Origin: Prolixibacteraceae bacterium UBA1413 | Lineage (GTDB): Bacteria; Bacteroidota; Bacteroidia; Bacteroidales; Prolixibacteraceae | Length of the DNA: 64,000 bases | Assembly (NCBI GenBank): GCA_002304925.1 | Contig: DBPT01000001.1 | Coordinates: 1-64,000 of the forward strand | Direction of reading: 5' to 3' | Part shown: piece by piece, positions 43,536 to 52,253 of the stretch | Layout of the letters: each line of letters begins with the position of its first letter | Position numbering within the stretch: position 1 is the stretch's first letter | The notes under the pieces: generated by a model | Seen by the model: the letters and a program-made list of their open reading frames with translations, nothing else | What the model was told of the DNA's origin: nothing | Database searches by the model: none | Program-made: the position numbers and the translations under genes

Positions 43536-46400
43536 ATGCAACGTTTTTTGGAATCCTGCACTTCTTATATCTTCCGGAAATACAGATCTGATTTTTCCCG
43601 CATTTGTATTGTGATGCCCAACCGGAGGTCAGGACTCTTTTTTACTGCCTATCTGAAAAAGATGCTGAAAAATGCAGTGATCGGACCTGCAGTTACGACG
43701 GTCAATGAGCTGATGCTCTCCTTTTCAGAACTCCTGCCTGCTTCCCGGCTGAAACTGATCGCCGACCTGTTTGATATTTACAGGGATGAAATCAGGTCGA
43801 CAGAAACTTTTGATGATTTTTACTTCTGGGGCGAAGTGCTGCTTGGCGATTTCGATGACGTTGACAAATACAGGGTCAATGCCGGAGCGTTGTTCACAAA
43901 TCTTTCTCAGTTCAAAGATATTGAACATCATTTCGATTATCTGACAGAAGAGCAACGCAAAATCCTGGAGCAGTTCTGGGGTTCCCTGCGGAATTTTAAA
44001 AAATACCCTCAGGAGCGGGATTTTTTGACTTTCTGGGAAAAACTCCCCGTCATTTATTCCGGATTCAGGGAGAAACTAGCTTCGGAAGGGTTGGGATACA
44101 ACGGGATGATCATGCGTGACGGGATTGAAAATGTGTTGTCGGGGAAATCGAAGTTTGCCTATGACCATTACTGTTTTATCGGGTTGAATGCCCTGAATAA
44201 TTGTGAAAAAGTGCTTTTCAGGGTACTCCGGGAAGGAGGGAGAGCCTCTTTTTTCTGGGATTATGATGATTATTATGTCGGGAATCACCTGAACAGCGCC
44301 GGCAACTTCATGCGGGAAAACCTTCTTCTTTTTCCTCCTCCCGATGATTTTACTGTCGATACGACAGCTTTTTCCGAACCCAAAAATATTGAATTGGTTG
44401 CTGCTGCTTCGGGGGTTGGGCAGGCCCAGGTAATTCCGTCCCTTTTTACGGAGCCCATCGGAAAGTCGCGGTTTGACTATGCTGCCATCGTCCTGGCCGA
44501 TGAATCCTTGCTTTTCCCTGTTCTGGGAGCCATCCCTGAATCTTTTGGGGAGGTGAACATCACCATGGGGTATCCGGTGAGAAATTCTCCCGTAGTGAGT
44601 TTGCTCATGCAGATTGCCTCCCTGGTTCTGAACGCCAGGCCCTGGGAAAACAAGATCCCCCGCCTGTATCACCGGCTGGTGACAGGCATCCTTGCCCATC
44701 CCCTGTTGGCAGGTATTGAGCCTGAAAAGGTTACCTCGCTCCTCCGGGAGATTAAAACCGTCAACAAAATTTACCTCACTGCCGGGGATCTCGATCTCTC
44801 CCCGCTGCACCGCACCATCTTTTCTCCGCCCCGGAAAGTTGCGGAATTTTCGGGCTACCTTCTGGACATCCTCCGGCAGGTATATTCCCGGACAGGAGAG
44901 GATAAGGAGCATCTCGTCATCCGGGAAATGATTTATCACATCTATAGTGCCCTGGAAAAGCTGAAGTCCGTGGTGGATGAGATTCTTGCACCGGGGAAAA
45001 CAGAACTATCCCCGTCGGTATATTTCAACCTGATGATACGGGTTCTGAACCTGGAGTCGGTGGCATTTGAGGGGGAACCTCTTTCGGGATTACAGGTGAT
45101 GGGAATTCTGGAAACCCGCTGTCTCGATTTTGATGATCTGGTGATCATCGGCCTGAATGAAGATAACTGGCCGAAGAGCACTCCGGCCCCTTCGCTGATC
45201 CCTTTCAATCTCCGCAAGGGTTTTGGGTTGCCGGGAATAGACGACCAGGAGGCTATGTATGCCTATTATTTTTACAGATTGATTCAACGGTCCCGGAGAA
45301 TAACCGCTACCTGGAATACGGTACGGGAAGGCGTCACCGGGGGCGAACTCAGCAGGTACGGATTTCAGCTGATGCTTCATTCGCCGCATCAGGTCAGGCA
45401 AAGGAGATTCGATTATGCCTTTTTTAGCAATCCGGCAAGGCCGGTCACCGTTGCTTCAGATCGTACAATCAGGGAGACGATGCTGGCCCGTAACCGGGAT
45501 GAGAAAGCCCTTTCTCCAAGCGCCATTATTCGTTTTATGACGTGCAGCCTTAGGTTTTATTTCCGTCATGTGGTAGGCCTTCAGGAGCCGGAAGAGGTAA
45601 CAGAAGATATAGACCGTCAGCTTTTCGGGAATATATTTCACAAGGCTGTGGAGAACCTATACCAGCCTTTTACAGGCAAAATCCTGACTGCCGGTGATTT
45701 TGAAAGGATGGCGGCTGACAAGGAGAATATCCGGAAATGTACCCTTCAGGCATTGGCGACCGAATATTTCCTTATGCCGGCTTCCGAATGGAAGAGCCTT
45801 TCCTTAGAAGGTAAAACACTCCTGATATTTTCGACGATAGGAGTCTATCTCCGGAATCTTCTTCGTATGGAGATGAACGGTGCCCCTGTTTTATTGCGGG
45901 CATTGGAAAACAGTTATGAAGTTCCGGTCACCGTCGAAATTGACGGAACCCCCCGCACAATCAGGCTGGGCGGAAAAATAGACCGCGTTGATGAATCACA
46001 GGGCGTGATCAGGGTCGTGGACTATAAAACAGGTTCCCTGAACAGCGCTGACCTGGCATTTGGAGATCCGGGGGAGTTGTTTGACCTGTCGGTGGCCAAA
46101 CTCCGGAAAGAGGTGATCCAGACGTTGACCTATGCCTGGATTCTGAAAAAGGGGTATTTTCACGATTCCCCCATCGGGGCTGTCGTGTTGGCGATATTGA
46201 ACCTGAACGACGAAAACTTCAGGTTTGATGTCCGGATGAACCAGGCGCCAGCAGAAATTTCCACTGTGGAAAAGGAACTTGAAGATAATCTGAAATCCAT
46301 AATTCAGAAGATCTTTTCGGAAAATAGCGTGTTCCGGCAGACTGAGTTTACAGACCGCTGCCTTTACTGTCCTTACAACGGGATTTGCAGGAGGGGATAG
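43536..46400 (+). CDS. AddB-like PD-(D/E)XK exonuclease
   Basis: A 954-residue protein of the AddB/RexB class of helicase-nucleases for double-strand break repair. The N-terminal helicase-like part has a degenerate Walker region (CIVMPNRRSGLFFTAYL), typical of AddB proteins in Bacteroidota. The C-terminal nuclease has FGNIFHKAVENL, GKIDRVDES and RVVDYKTGSLN, which hold the PD-(D/E)XK residues. Four cysteines form a probable 4Fe-4S staple: one in MTCSLRFYF (about 670) and three at the end in CLYCPYNGIC (CxxCx5C). The expected AddA partner is not adjacent; the next gene is the convergent pnt operon. Confidence 0.85.
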   Translation: MQRFLESCTSYIFRKYRSDFSRICIVMPNRRSGLFFTAYLKKMLKNAVIGPAVTTVNELMLSFSELLPASRLKLIADLFDIYRDEIRSTETFDDFYFWGEVLLGDFDDVDKYRVNAGALFTNLSQFKDIEHHFDYLTEEQRKILEQFWGSLRNFKKYPQERDFLTFWEKLPVIYSGFREKLASEGLGYNGMIMRDGIENVLSGKSKFAYDHYCFIGLNALNNCEKVLFRVLREGGRASFFWDYDDYYVGNHLNSAGNFMRENLLLFPPPDDFTVDTTAFSEPKNIELVAAASGVGQAQVIPSLFTEPIGKSRFDYAAIVLADESLLFPVLGAIPESFGEVNITMGYPVRNSPVVSLLMQIASLVLNARPWENKIPRLYHRLVTGILAHPLLAGIEPEKVTSLLREIKTVNKIYLTAGDLDLSPLHRTIFSPPRKVAEFSGYLLDILRQVYSRTGEDKEHLVIREMIYHIYSALEKLKSVVDEILAPGKTELSPSVYFNLMIRVLNLESVAFEGEPLSGLQVMGILETRCLDFDDLVIIGLNEDNWPKSTPAPSLIPFNLRKGFGLPGIDDQEAMYAYYFYRLIQRSRRITATWNTVREGVTGGELSRYGFQLMLHSPHQVRQRRFDYAFFSNPARPVTVASDRTIRETMLARNRDEKALSPSAIIRFMTCSLRFYFRHVVGLQEPEEVTEDIDRQLFGNIFHKAVENLYQPFTGKILTAGDFERMAADKENIRKCTLQALATEYFLMPASEWKSLSLEGKTLLIFSTIGVYLRNLLRMEMNGAPVLLRALENSYEVPVTVEIDGTPRTIRLGGKIDRVDESQGVIRVVDYKTGSLNSADLAFGDPGELFDLSVAKLRKEVIQTLTYAWILKKGYFHDSPIGAVVLAILNLNDENFRFDVRMNQAPAEISTVEKELEDNLKSIIQKIFSENSVFRQTEFTDRCLYCPYNGICRRG

Positions 46401-46422
46401 AAAAAGGGCTGTTGTGAACGGG

Positions 46423-47865
46423 TCAATTCTCAGAGCCGCTGTATCTGGTTATAAGTTCCCCCAGCGTTTCCTTTGCATCGCCAAGGAGCATTATGACTTT
46501 TTCGTTTTTATACAAAGGATTGTCAATTCCGGAATATCCCGGTTTATCGTCGAGGTTACAGACAAGTACCCTTTTGGCCATATGGGCCAGAAGAATCGGC
46601 ATACCCGATATCGGGGTATTTTTCTGAGTAATAGCAGCAGGATTAACCACATCACATGCTCCTACTATAATGGCAACGTCAGTTTTTTCAAATTCCGGAT
46701 TTATATCATCCATTTCAATAAGCTTATCATAAGAAAGTTCAGCTTCTGCAAGCAAAACGTCCATATGTCCCGGCATCCGGCCGGCAACCGGATGAATGGC
46801 AAACTTTACATCCTTTCCCGACTCTTCCAGCATTGTGGCAAACTTTACCACATCAAACTGAGCCTGGGCAAATGCCATTCCGTACCCGGGAACAAAGATG
46901 ATCTTTTTTGCATTCCGGCAAACTTCAGTAGCTTCTGCAAGCGGATCCGTAATAGCCGGCTTTTCCGGGGATAAGTGATTTTGAACATCTACCTGTCTAT
47001 CAGAAACATCTTCCAGATTCAGGAATTCCGAAACCGGGTCTTTTGTGTCCCTTACTTTGAAGCCAATAAAAACCTGGAGCAGATTTCTGTTCATCGCCTT
47101 GCACATCACATGGGTCAGGATTGAACCCGATGCAGCAACTGTCGCACCGCAGGCAATAAGTAATCTGTTGTGGATTATCACCCCGCAGAAAGCAGCAGCG
47201 AGACCGGCGGTTGCATTTAAAAATGAGATCAGGACAGGCATATCAGCCCCTCCGATACGTATTGAAAATACCAGGCCTAACAAAATGGATTCAACTACCA
47301 TAACAATAAGTACAAAGGTAAGCCAACCTTCCCGGGGATAACCTGTGAAAAACCCTGTTATGATTATCAGAATCAATAATCCGGTTGTTATCAGACTATG
47401 ACCGGGTAAAGTAACCGGAGGTTTCCTGATCACATTCCCAAGCTTTCCACTGGCAATCATACTTCCGCTAAAGGTAAGAGCTCCTATTGCAAGTCCGAGA
47501 AGCCCTGAAATTTTTTCAATACCAAAACCAGGGAGGGTATTCCTGGTAAGTTCAATAAAAGAGACAAGGAATGCTGCAATACCTCCTGCTCCATGCTGAA
47601 AAGCCACCATTGCCGGTATCTGTATCATTTTTACCCGGCTTGCCACATACCAGCCTGCTGCCGAACCAATCAACAGAGCAATCATTACAATATGTGGCTG
47701 CATGATCCTGTGCCGGATGATAACCACAATTACCGCAAGCGCCAGAGCAAATGCGGCGCTGAAATTACCTGCACGCGCCCCTTTTGGAGTCCTGAACCTG
47801 GTAAATCCACCAAGGAATATTAGTATGATTATCAGATCTATAACTAAATCAAGCCAATTGTCCAT
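46423..47865 (-). CDS. pntB: NAD(P) transhydrogenase subunit beta
   Basis: Membrane and NADP-binding subunit, 480 residues. About nine helices make up the proton channel (domain II) in the first 290 residues. The C-terminal domain III binds NADP(H): VPGYGMAFAQAQFDVV, HPVAGRMPGHMDVLLAEA, ARPVLICN-like VLVCNLDDKPGYSG and NPLY. It couples proton entry to hydride transfer from NADH to NADP. Third gene of a split-alpha pnt operon; the stop is 22 bp from the convergent AddB-like gene. Confidence 0.95.
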   Translation of the reverse strand: MDNWLDLVIDLIIILIFLGGFTRFRTPKGARAGNFSAAFALALAVIVVIIRHRIMQPHIVMIALLIGSAAGWYVASRVKMIQIPAMVAFQHGAGGIAAFLVSFIELTRNTLPGFGIEKISGLLGLAIGALTFSGSMIASGKLGNVIRKPPVTLPGHSLITTGLLILIIITGFFTGYPREGWLTFVLIVMVVESILLGLVFSIRIGGADMPVLISFLNATAGLAAAFCGVIIHNRLLIACGATVAASGSILTHVMCKAMNRNLLQVFIGFKVRDTKDPVSEFLNLEDVSDRQVDVQNHLSPEKPAITDPLAEATEVCRNAKKIIFVPGYGMAFAQAQFDVVKFATMLEESGKDVKFAIHPVAGRMPGHMDVLLAEAELSYDKLIEMDDINPEFEKTDVAIIVGACDVVNPAAITQKNTPISGMPILLAHMAKRVLVCNLDDKPGYSGIDNPLYKNEKVIMLLGDAKETLGELITRYSGSEN

Positions 47866-47889
47866 CGAGTTCTGTATCTATTCGTATTG

Positions 47890-48174
47890 TTATTCCTTCT
47901 TATTCTTAAAAAGCTTCAGCATCCTCTCAGTAATCGTAAATCCGCCGACAACATTAAATGCTGCCAGAGCTATTGCAATTGCACCGAGTAGAGTGTCTGT
48001 TAAATCAGATGTAACAGCAAAAACGAGGAGCGCTCCCAGTATCGTTACTGCCGAAATGGCATTGGTCATCGACATTAATGGCGTGTGCAATAATGGCGGT
48101 ACTTTTGAAATAAGTAAATATCCTATGATGATTGACAGGATAAATACAGAGACCATTATCAATAATTCATTCAT
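47890..48174 (-). CDS. pntA2: NAD(P) transhydrogenase subunit alpha, membrane part
   Basis: A 94-residue protein with three helices, equal to the C-terminal membrane section of E. coli PntA, here encoded separately as in Rhodospirillum. TPLMSMTNAISAVTILGALL is the conserved channel helix and FNVVGGFTITERMLKLF the conserved tail. Lies between pntA1 and pntB with short gaps. Confidence 0.94.
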   Translation of the reverse strand: MNELLIMVSVFILSIIIGYLLISKVPPLLHTPLMSMTNAISAVTILGALLVFAVTSDLTDTLLGAIAIALAAFNVVGGFTITERMLKLFKNKKE

Positions 48175-48191
48175 AATTATTCAATTAAAAT

Positions 48192-49355
48192 TCAATGTGA
48201 CTCACCAAGCGCTTTAAGTGTCCCTTTATGCAAAATCATTCCGTTATGTGTAACCAGGGAATTTTTTACAATTTCATCCTCAAGGTCGGGTTTAAAATCA
48301 CCATTCTTGAAAAGATTTTCCACATAATTGTACATATTGATTGCATAAAGCCAGGTTGAATGAATGGCCATTCTTCCGGGAATATTCTGTAACCCGGACA
48401 CCAAGACATTATGTCTGATGATTTGTTTCCCGGCCTCAGTAACGGCACAATTACCTCCCTGATCAATCGATACATCAACTATAACCGATCCGGGTTTCAT
48501 AGAGGCTATCATTTCATCGGTAATCAGTACCGGTGCAATTTCTCCGGGCACCAGAGCGCTCAGTATCACAGCATCGGCATCCTCCAGGAATGGTTTAATC
48601 AGCTCTCTTTCTTGTTCAATCCATTCTGCCGGCAGACTTTTCGCATAACCTCCTTCTCCTGTAGCCAGGTCAGCGGGAACATCAAAACCGCCGACTTTGG
48701 CGCCCAGACTTATAGCTTCCTCCCTTGCCTTTGGCCGTATATCGATAACTGTGATAATGCCGCCAAGCCTTTTTATTGTGGCAATTGCCTGAAGACCTAC
48801 AACACCGGCTCCAACAACAAGAAATTTAGAGGGTTTTATGGAACCTACCGCGGTACCTATCATTGGAACGAACTTTTGAAGATGATTTGCAGCAATCAGA
48901 ACTGATTTATAACCGGTAACGGTGCTCATAGATGTCAGAGCATCCATCTTCTGAGCTTTTGTTATCCTTGGGATGCCATCCATGGTCAATGATGTGATCT
49001 TTTTATCCTTCAACATCCTGACTATTTTATGATTGGATGGGGTTGCCGGATGTAGAAAAGTAATCAGGATACTTTCATCTTTCATCATTTCAATTTCATG
49101 CCTGCCTGCATTTACATTATATTTGGGTTCCTTAACCTTAAGTATAATATCGGCCCGGCCAAATAAAGTCTCCACATCGGCAGTAACCTCTGCGCCGGCC
49201 GATCTGTAATCTTCATCACTGAAATAAATACCCGCGCCGGCATTTGATTCAATAATAACATCAAAACCAAGCTTTATAAGTTTCTCTGTCGTCTCCGGAG
49301 TTGCCGCAACTCTTTTTTCTTCTTCCATAATCTCTTTTGGAATCCCGATAATCAT
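48192..49355 (-). CDS. pntA1: NAD(P) transhydrogenase subunit alpha, NAD-binding part
   Basis: Soluble NAD(H)-binding domain I, 387 residues, of the alanine dehydrogenase/transhydrogenase fold. IGIPKEIMEEEKRVAATPET is the N-terminal signature. The Rossmann region is FLVVGAGVVGLQAIATIKRL. The conserved loop RPKAREEAISLGAKVGGFDV follows. It starts after a strong AAGGAGG (plus-strand complement at 49362-49368), unusual for this genome. First gene of the operon. Base composition of the operon is clearly lower in GC than its neighbours. Confidence 0.95.
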   Translation of the reverse strand: MIIGIPKEIMEEEKRVAATPETTEKLIKLGFDVIIESNAGAGIYFSDEDYRSAGAEVTADVETLFGRADIILKVKEPKYNVNAGRHEIEMMKDESILITFLHPATPSNHKIVRMLKDKKITSLTMDGIPRITKAQKMDALTSMSTVTGYKSVLIAANHLQKFVPMIGTAVGSIKPSKFLVVGAGVVGLQAIATIKRLGGIITVIDIRPKAREEAISLGAKVGGFDVPADLATGEGGYAKSLPAEWIEQERELIKPFLEDADAVILSALVPGEIAPVLITDEMIASMKPGSVIVDVSIDQGGNCAVTEAGKQIIRHNVLVSGLQNIPGRMAIHSTWLYAINMYNYVENLFKNGDFKPDLEDEIVKNSLVTHNGMILHKGTLKALGESH

Positions 49356-49847
49356 AACGAACCTCCTTTATTATTTAGTTAAAAATTATGTTAATATGTT
49401 TATCTGGTCAACGAATTTCAATCAACGAATTTTAAATACACAAAGAAACCTATTTATTATCTGATATTTCAATAACGACGAAAAATTTCTGTCAGGAAGG
49501 AGTGTTATTCCGGGCAGAATAATTCAGTTTAACAATACAAATACATTACTGTCATCTTTCTCTGAAAAAAATGTGCTGATTTCCGGATACAAATATTGGT
49601 GGAAGAACTTACAGAAACTATGATAAAAATTATTCATTCCGATCACAGAAATCCATTTCTCCCTGTCATTTTCAGATGCGAAACCCTGTCTTGACAATTT
49701 GAATTCCGGTAATTGCTTTCCTCCACCGGTCTGCGGCGGGGAGTTTCAAAAGTAAAGTTTGTGATATATTTCATTTTGGCGGTGAGGATGGTATTATGAT
49801 ATTAGAGTGACACCATTTATATTTGCCCGGTTTCAAATTTTAATGTT
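49356..49847. promoter_or_regulatory. 492-bp gene-free divergent region with tandem 14-mer
   Basis: AT-rich spacer between pntA1 and the aminotransferase gene. It holds the AAGGAGG ribosome site of pntA1 (49362-49368). TCAACGAATTTCAA at 49408-49421 is followed directly by TCAACGAATTTTAA at 49422-49435, 13 of 14 bases equal; this sits 53-80 bp before the pntA1 start and may be a regulator site. A short hairpin (TTATTC/GAATAA, 49505-49522) is weak. No gene or riboswitch was recognised. Confidence 0.5.
49818..49825 (+). promoter_or_regulatory. -7 element (TATATTTG) of the aminotransferase gene
   Basis: Perfect TAnnTTTG, 22 bp before ATG 49848. Confidence 0.6.
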
Positions 49848-51062
49848 ATGCCGCATATCTCGCAACGGGGGGCTGTCATGCCCGATTCACCCATCAGGAA
49901 ACTGGTTCCCTATGCCAACCAGGCCAAAGCGCAAGGGGTCAGGGTATTCCACCTGAACATCGGACAGCCGGACCTGCCCACTCCCCAGATTGCGTTGGAT
50001 GCTATCCGGAACATAGACCGCCAAGTGCTGGAATATTCGCCGAGTGAGGGGAATCTGTCATTTCGGAAAAAATTGGCCAAATACTACCACCGGTTTAAAA
50101 TTGAGGTCAATCCTGAAGAGATCATCATCACTTCCGGAGGCAGTGAAGCTGTTACTTTTGCCTTTATGGCCTGCCTGGATCCGGGCGATGAGATCATCGT
50201 GCCCGAACCGGCCTATGCCAATTATACGGCCTTTGCCATCAGCTCGGGAGCGGTGATCCGTTCCATCCCATCCAGAATTGAAGATGGATTTGCCCTGCCT
50301 CCGGTGGCGGAATTCGAAAAGCTGATCACCCCGAGGACAAAAGGGATCATGATCTGTAATCCCAACAACCCGACGGGTTACCTTTACACCCGCGAGGAGA
50401 TGAGGCAAATCAGGGACCTTGTTCTGAAGTACAACCTGTTCCTTTTTTCCGATGAGGTATACCGGGAATTTTGCTATACCGGAGCGCCTTATATTTCGGC
50501 ATTTCATCTGGAAGGAATAGAGAATAATGTGATCCTGATCGATTCGGTATCGAAACGGTACAGTGAATGCGGTCTCCGGATCGGCGCCCTGGTAGTCAAA
50601 AACAAGGAGGTACACGACAATGTAATGAAATTTTGCCAGGCCCGGCTCAGCCCGCCCCTCATCGGGCAGATCGCTGCGGAAGCTTCCCTGGGAGTAGACG
50701 GGGAATACATGTTGGTCAACTACAACGAATATCTTCAACGACGGAATTTTCTTATCGATGGGTTGAACAGGATCCCCGGTGTTTTTTCCCCCATCCCCAT
50801 GGGGGCATTTTATACAGTGGCCCGGCTCCCGGTGAACGACGCGGACGACTTCTGCAAATGGCTGCTGACGGATTTCCGGCTGGACGGAGAGACCCTCTTC
50901 CTCGCTCCCGCATCGGGATTTTACACAACGCCGGGATTGGGCAGGGACCAGGTGCGTATTGCCTATGTGCTGAAAAAGGAGGATCTGGGCGCCTCCCTTC
51001 GTATTCTGGAAGAAGCGCTTCGCGTTTATCCGGACAGAACGGCACAAGGGACGAATCTTTGA
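49848..51062 (+). CDS. Class I/II aminotransferase (aspartate-aminotransferase type)
   Basis: PLP-dependent transaminase, 404 residues. The substrate loop HLNIGQPDLPTPQIALDAI and Y/SPSEGNLSFRKKLAKYY are family features. NPNNPTGYLYTREEM and SDEVYREFCYTG bind PLP. The Schiff-base Lys is in IDSVSKRYSECGLRIGAL. Arg in DQVRIAYVL contacts the substrate carboxylate. Among fold-type I enzymes it is closest in style to aspartate or aromatic/branched-chain aminotransferases; donor specificity is not settled. Confidence 0.9.
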   Translation: MPHISQRGAVMPDSPIRKLVPYANQAKAQGVRVFHLNIGQPDLPTPQIALDAIRNIDRQVLEYSPSEGNLSFRKKLAKYYHRFKIEVNPEEIIITSGGSEAVTFAFMACLDPGDEIIVPEPAYANYTAFAISSGAVIRSIPSRIEDGFALPPVAEFEKLITPRTKGIMICNPNNPTGYLYTREEMRQIRDLVLKYNLFLFSDEVYREFCYTGAPYISAFHLEGIENNVILIDSVSKRYSECGLRIGALVVKNKEVHDNVMKFCQARLSPPLIGQIAAEASLGVDGEYMLVNYNEYLQRRNFLIDGLNRIPGVFSPIPMGAFYTVARLPVNDADDFCKWLLTDFRLDGETLFLAPASGFYTTPGLGRDQVRIAYVLKKEDLGASLRILEEALRVYPDRTAQGTNL

Positions 51063-51063
51063 T

Positions 51064-51071
51064 TATATTTG
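51064..51071 (+). promoter_or_regulatory. -7 element (TATATTTG) directly before a start codon
   Basis: Perfect TAnnTTTG ending only 4 bp before ATG 51076. Transcription would begin at or next to the start codon, giving a leaderless message or implying a later start. Confidence 0.45.
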
Positions 51072-51075
51072 CACT

Positions 51076-51432
51076 ATGGTTTGTTTGCGGAAGGTCTTTG
51101 CCACGTTTTTTGCCGCACTGATCCTGATTTTCAGTGCGACATGCCAAATTCCGGCAACTTATGAGGTATCTCCCGGGTCATGGGACCATAGCGGGGAGCT
51201 TGCCTGGGTACTGCCGGCAGCACATCCAGGATACCTGGTCCAGGAGGGTGCCACCACGCAGGGATCACCGGTGTGGAGATCCGAAATATCCATCCCGGGA
51301 TTGTTCTTCAGAAATCAGGCTGCCAAGGAACCACCCCGGATGCAACTTCTCCGGAAATTTTATGTGGCTGACACTTTTACCTATTCCCCCTGCAAATCGG
51401 TTATCCTGTATCCTTTCCACGAGTTTTCATGA
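51076..51432 (+). CDS. Possible small exported protein, unknown function
   Basis: A 118-residue frame starting MVCLRKVFATFFAALILIFS, a good signal peptide with cleavage expected near ATCQ (a lipoprotein Cys is also possible in FSATC). The remainder has no motif I recognise; it is of mixed composition with two further aromatic-rich stretches (FRNQAAKEPPRMQLLRKFYV, TFTYSPCKSVILYPF). The promoter position makes the start uncertain. It may be a truncated or fast-evolving gene. The 160 bp to the next gene hold no better frame. Confidence 0.4.
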   Translation: MVCLRKVFATFFAALILIFSATCQIPATYEVSPGSWDHSGELAWVLPAAHPGYLVQEGATTQGSPVWRSEISIPGLFFRNQAAKEPPRMQLLRKFYVADTFTYSPCKSVILYPFHEFS

Positions 51433-51592
51433 TTTTTTCCGGGGTGACACCGAAGTTCCCCCGTTACACGGTCAGGGTTTTTGAAGAAGTCTCCCTGTTG
51501 CGTCCTTTCCGGGAAAGGGCCGGCTGTGGATTTGGCTTTTCAGAGACCTGAAAATCAAATCTTTTCTTATCAACATTTTAAAGTAAAAAATC

Positions 51593-52078
51593 ATGAATTC
51601 AATCGTTATTATCGGAATTATCATAACTGCATTAATTGTCGGGCCCATTTGGTGGCTGATCCATACCCAGGGGGCAGGAAAAAGAAAACTTGAAAAGGAA
51701 CTGGCAGCTCTGGGGCAGAAAGAGGGAATCGAAATCAGCGAACACCAATCATGGAGTAATAAGGTCATCGGCCTGGACCGTGAACATGAAAAGGCAGCCT
51801 TCCTTATTCAGGGAAATCCCCAGAATAAAATCATCCTTGCCGACCTGAAGAAATATACCGGTTGCTCTGTGGAGAAAAAATTACTCGAAAACGGATCAAA
51901 GGAGAATGCCATTTTGTTCAGCTCCATAGCGCTCTGTTTTACCCCCCGCGAAAAATCAGCGCCAGCGTTGGTTTTTCCGCTTTACACCGATGAGGAAGAT
52001 ATGACACTCAATAATGAATTGCATATCGCTGAAGAGTGGAGCGGTAAATTTAATGTGATTATCCGCAGAAACATTTAG
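51593..52078 (+). CDS. Membrane-anchored protein, unknown function
   Basis: A 161-residue protein with one N-terminal helix (SIVIIGIIITALIVGPIWWLI) followed by a basic linker and a soluble domain of about 125 residues (GIEISEHQSWSNKVIGLDRE, KIILADLKKYTGCSVEKKLL, ALVFPLYTDEEDMTLNNELH). The soluble part looks like an alpha/beta fold and may be cytoplasmic given the basic residues after the helix. It is not a family I can name. Ends at a strong terminator. Confidence 0.6.
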   Translation: MNSIVIIGIIITALIVGPIWWLIHTQGAGKRKLEKELAALGQKEGIEISEHQSWSNKVIGLDREHEKAAFLIQGNPQNKIILADLKKYTGCSVEKKLLENGSKENAILFSSIALCFTPREKSAPALVFPLYTDEEDMTLNNELHIAEEWSGKFNVIIRRNI

Positions 52079-52108
52079 CGCTATCGGAAAATGGTTCAAA
52101 GTTGCCAA

Positions 52109-52160
52109 TCATCCCTGAGGGAAGGTCCTGCAAGGAGAACTTCCCCTCAGGGATGATTTT
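52109..52160 (+). terminator. Strong hairpin terminator
   Basis: Arms TCATCCCTGAGGGAAG (52109-52124) and CTTCCCCTCAGGGATGA (52140-52156) pair over about 16 bp with one bulged C, followed by TTTT. It lies 31 bp after the stop of the membrane-anchored protein gene. Confidence 0.7.
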
Positions 52161-52253
52161 GGGGTTTGGGTGTGCTTTGAGGATGCCGGGCTAATCTCTA
52201 TTGCAGGGTGTAAGAAAGCACGACGGATGAATCGAGACCTTAGGGTTCCGGCA

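Noticed and set aside
50058..51047. 329-codon minus-strand frame opposite the aminotransferase
   Set aside because: Shadow frame; the aminotransferase has all catalytic motifs.
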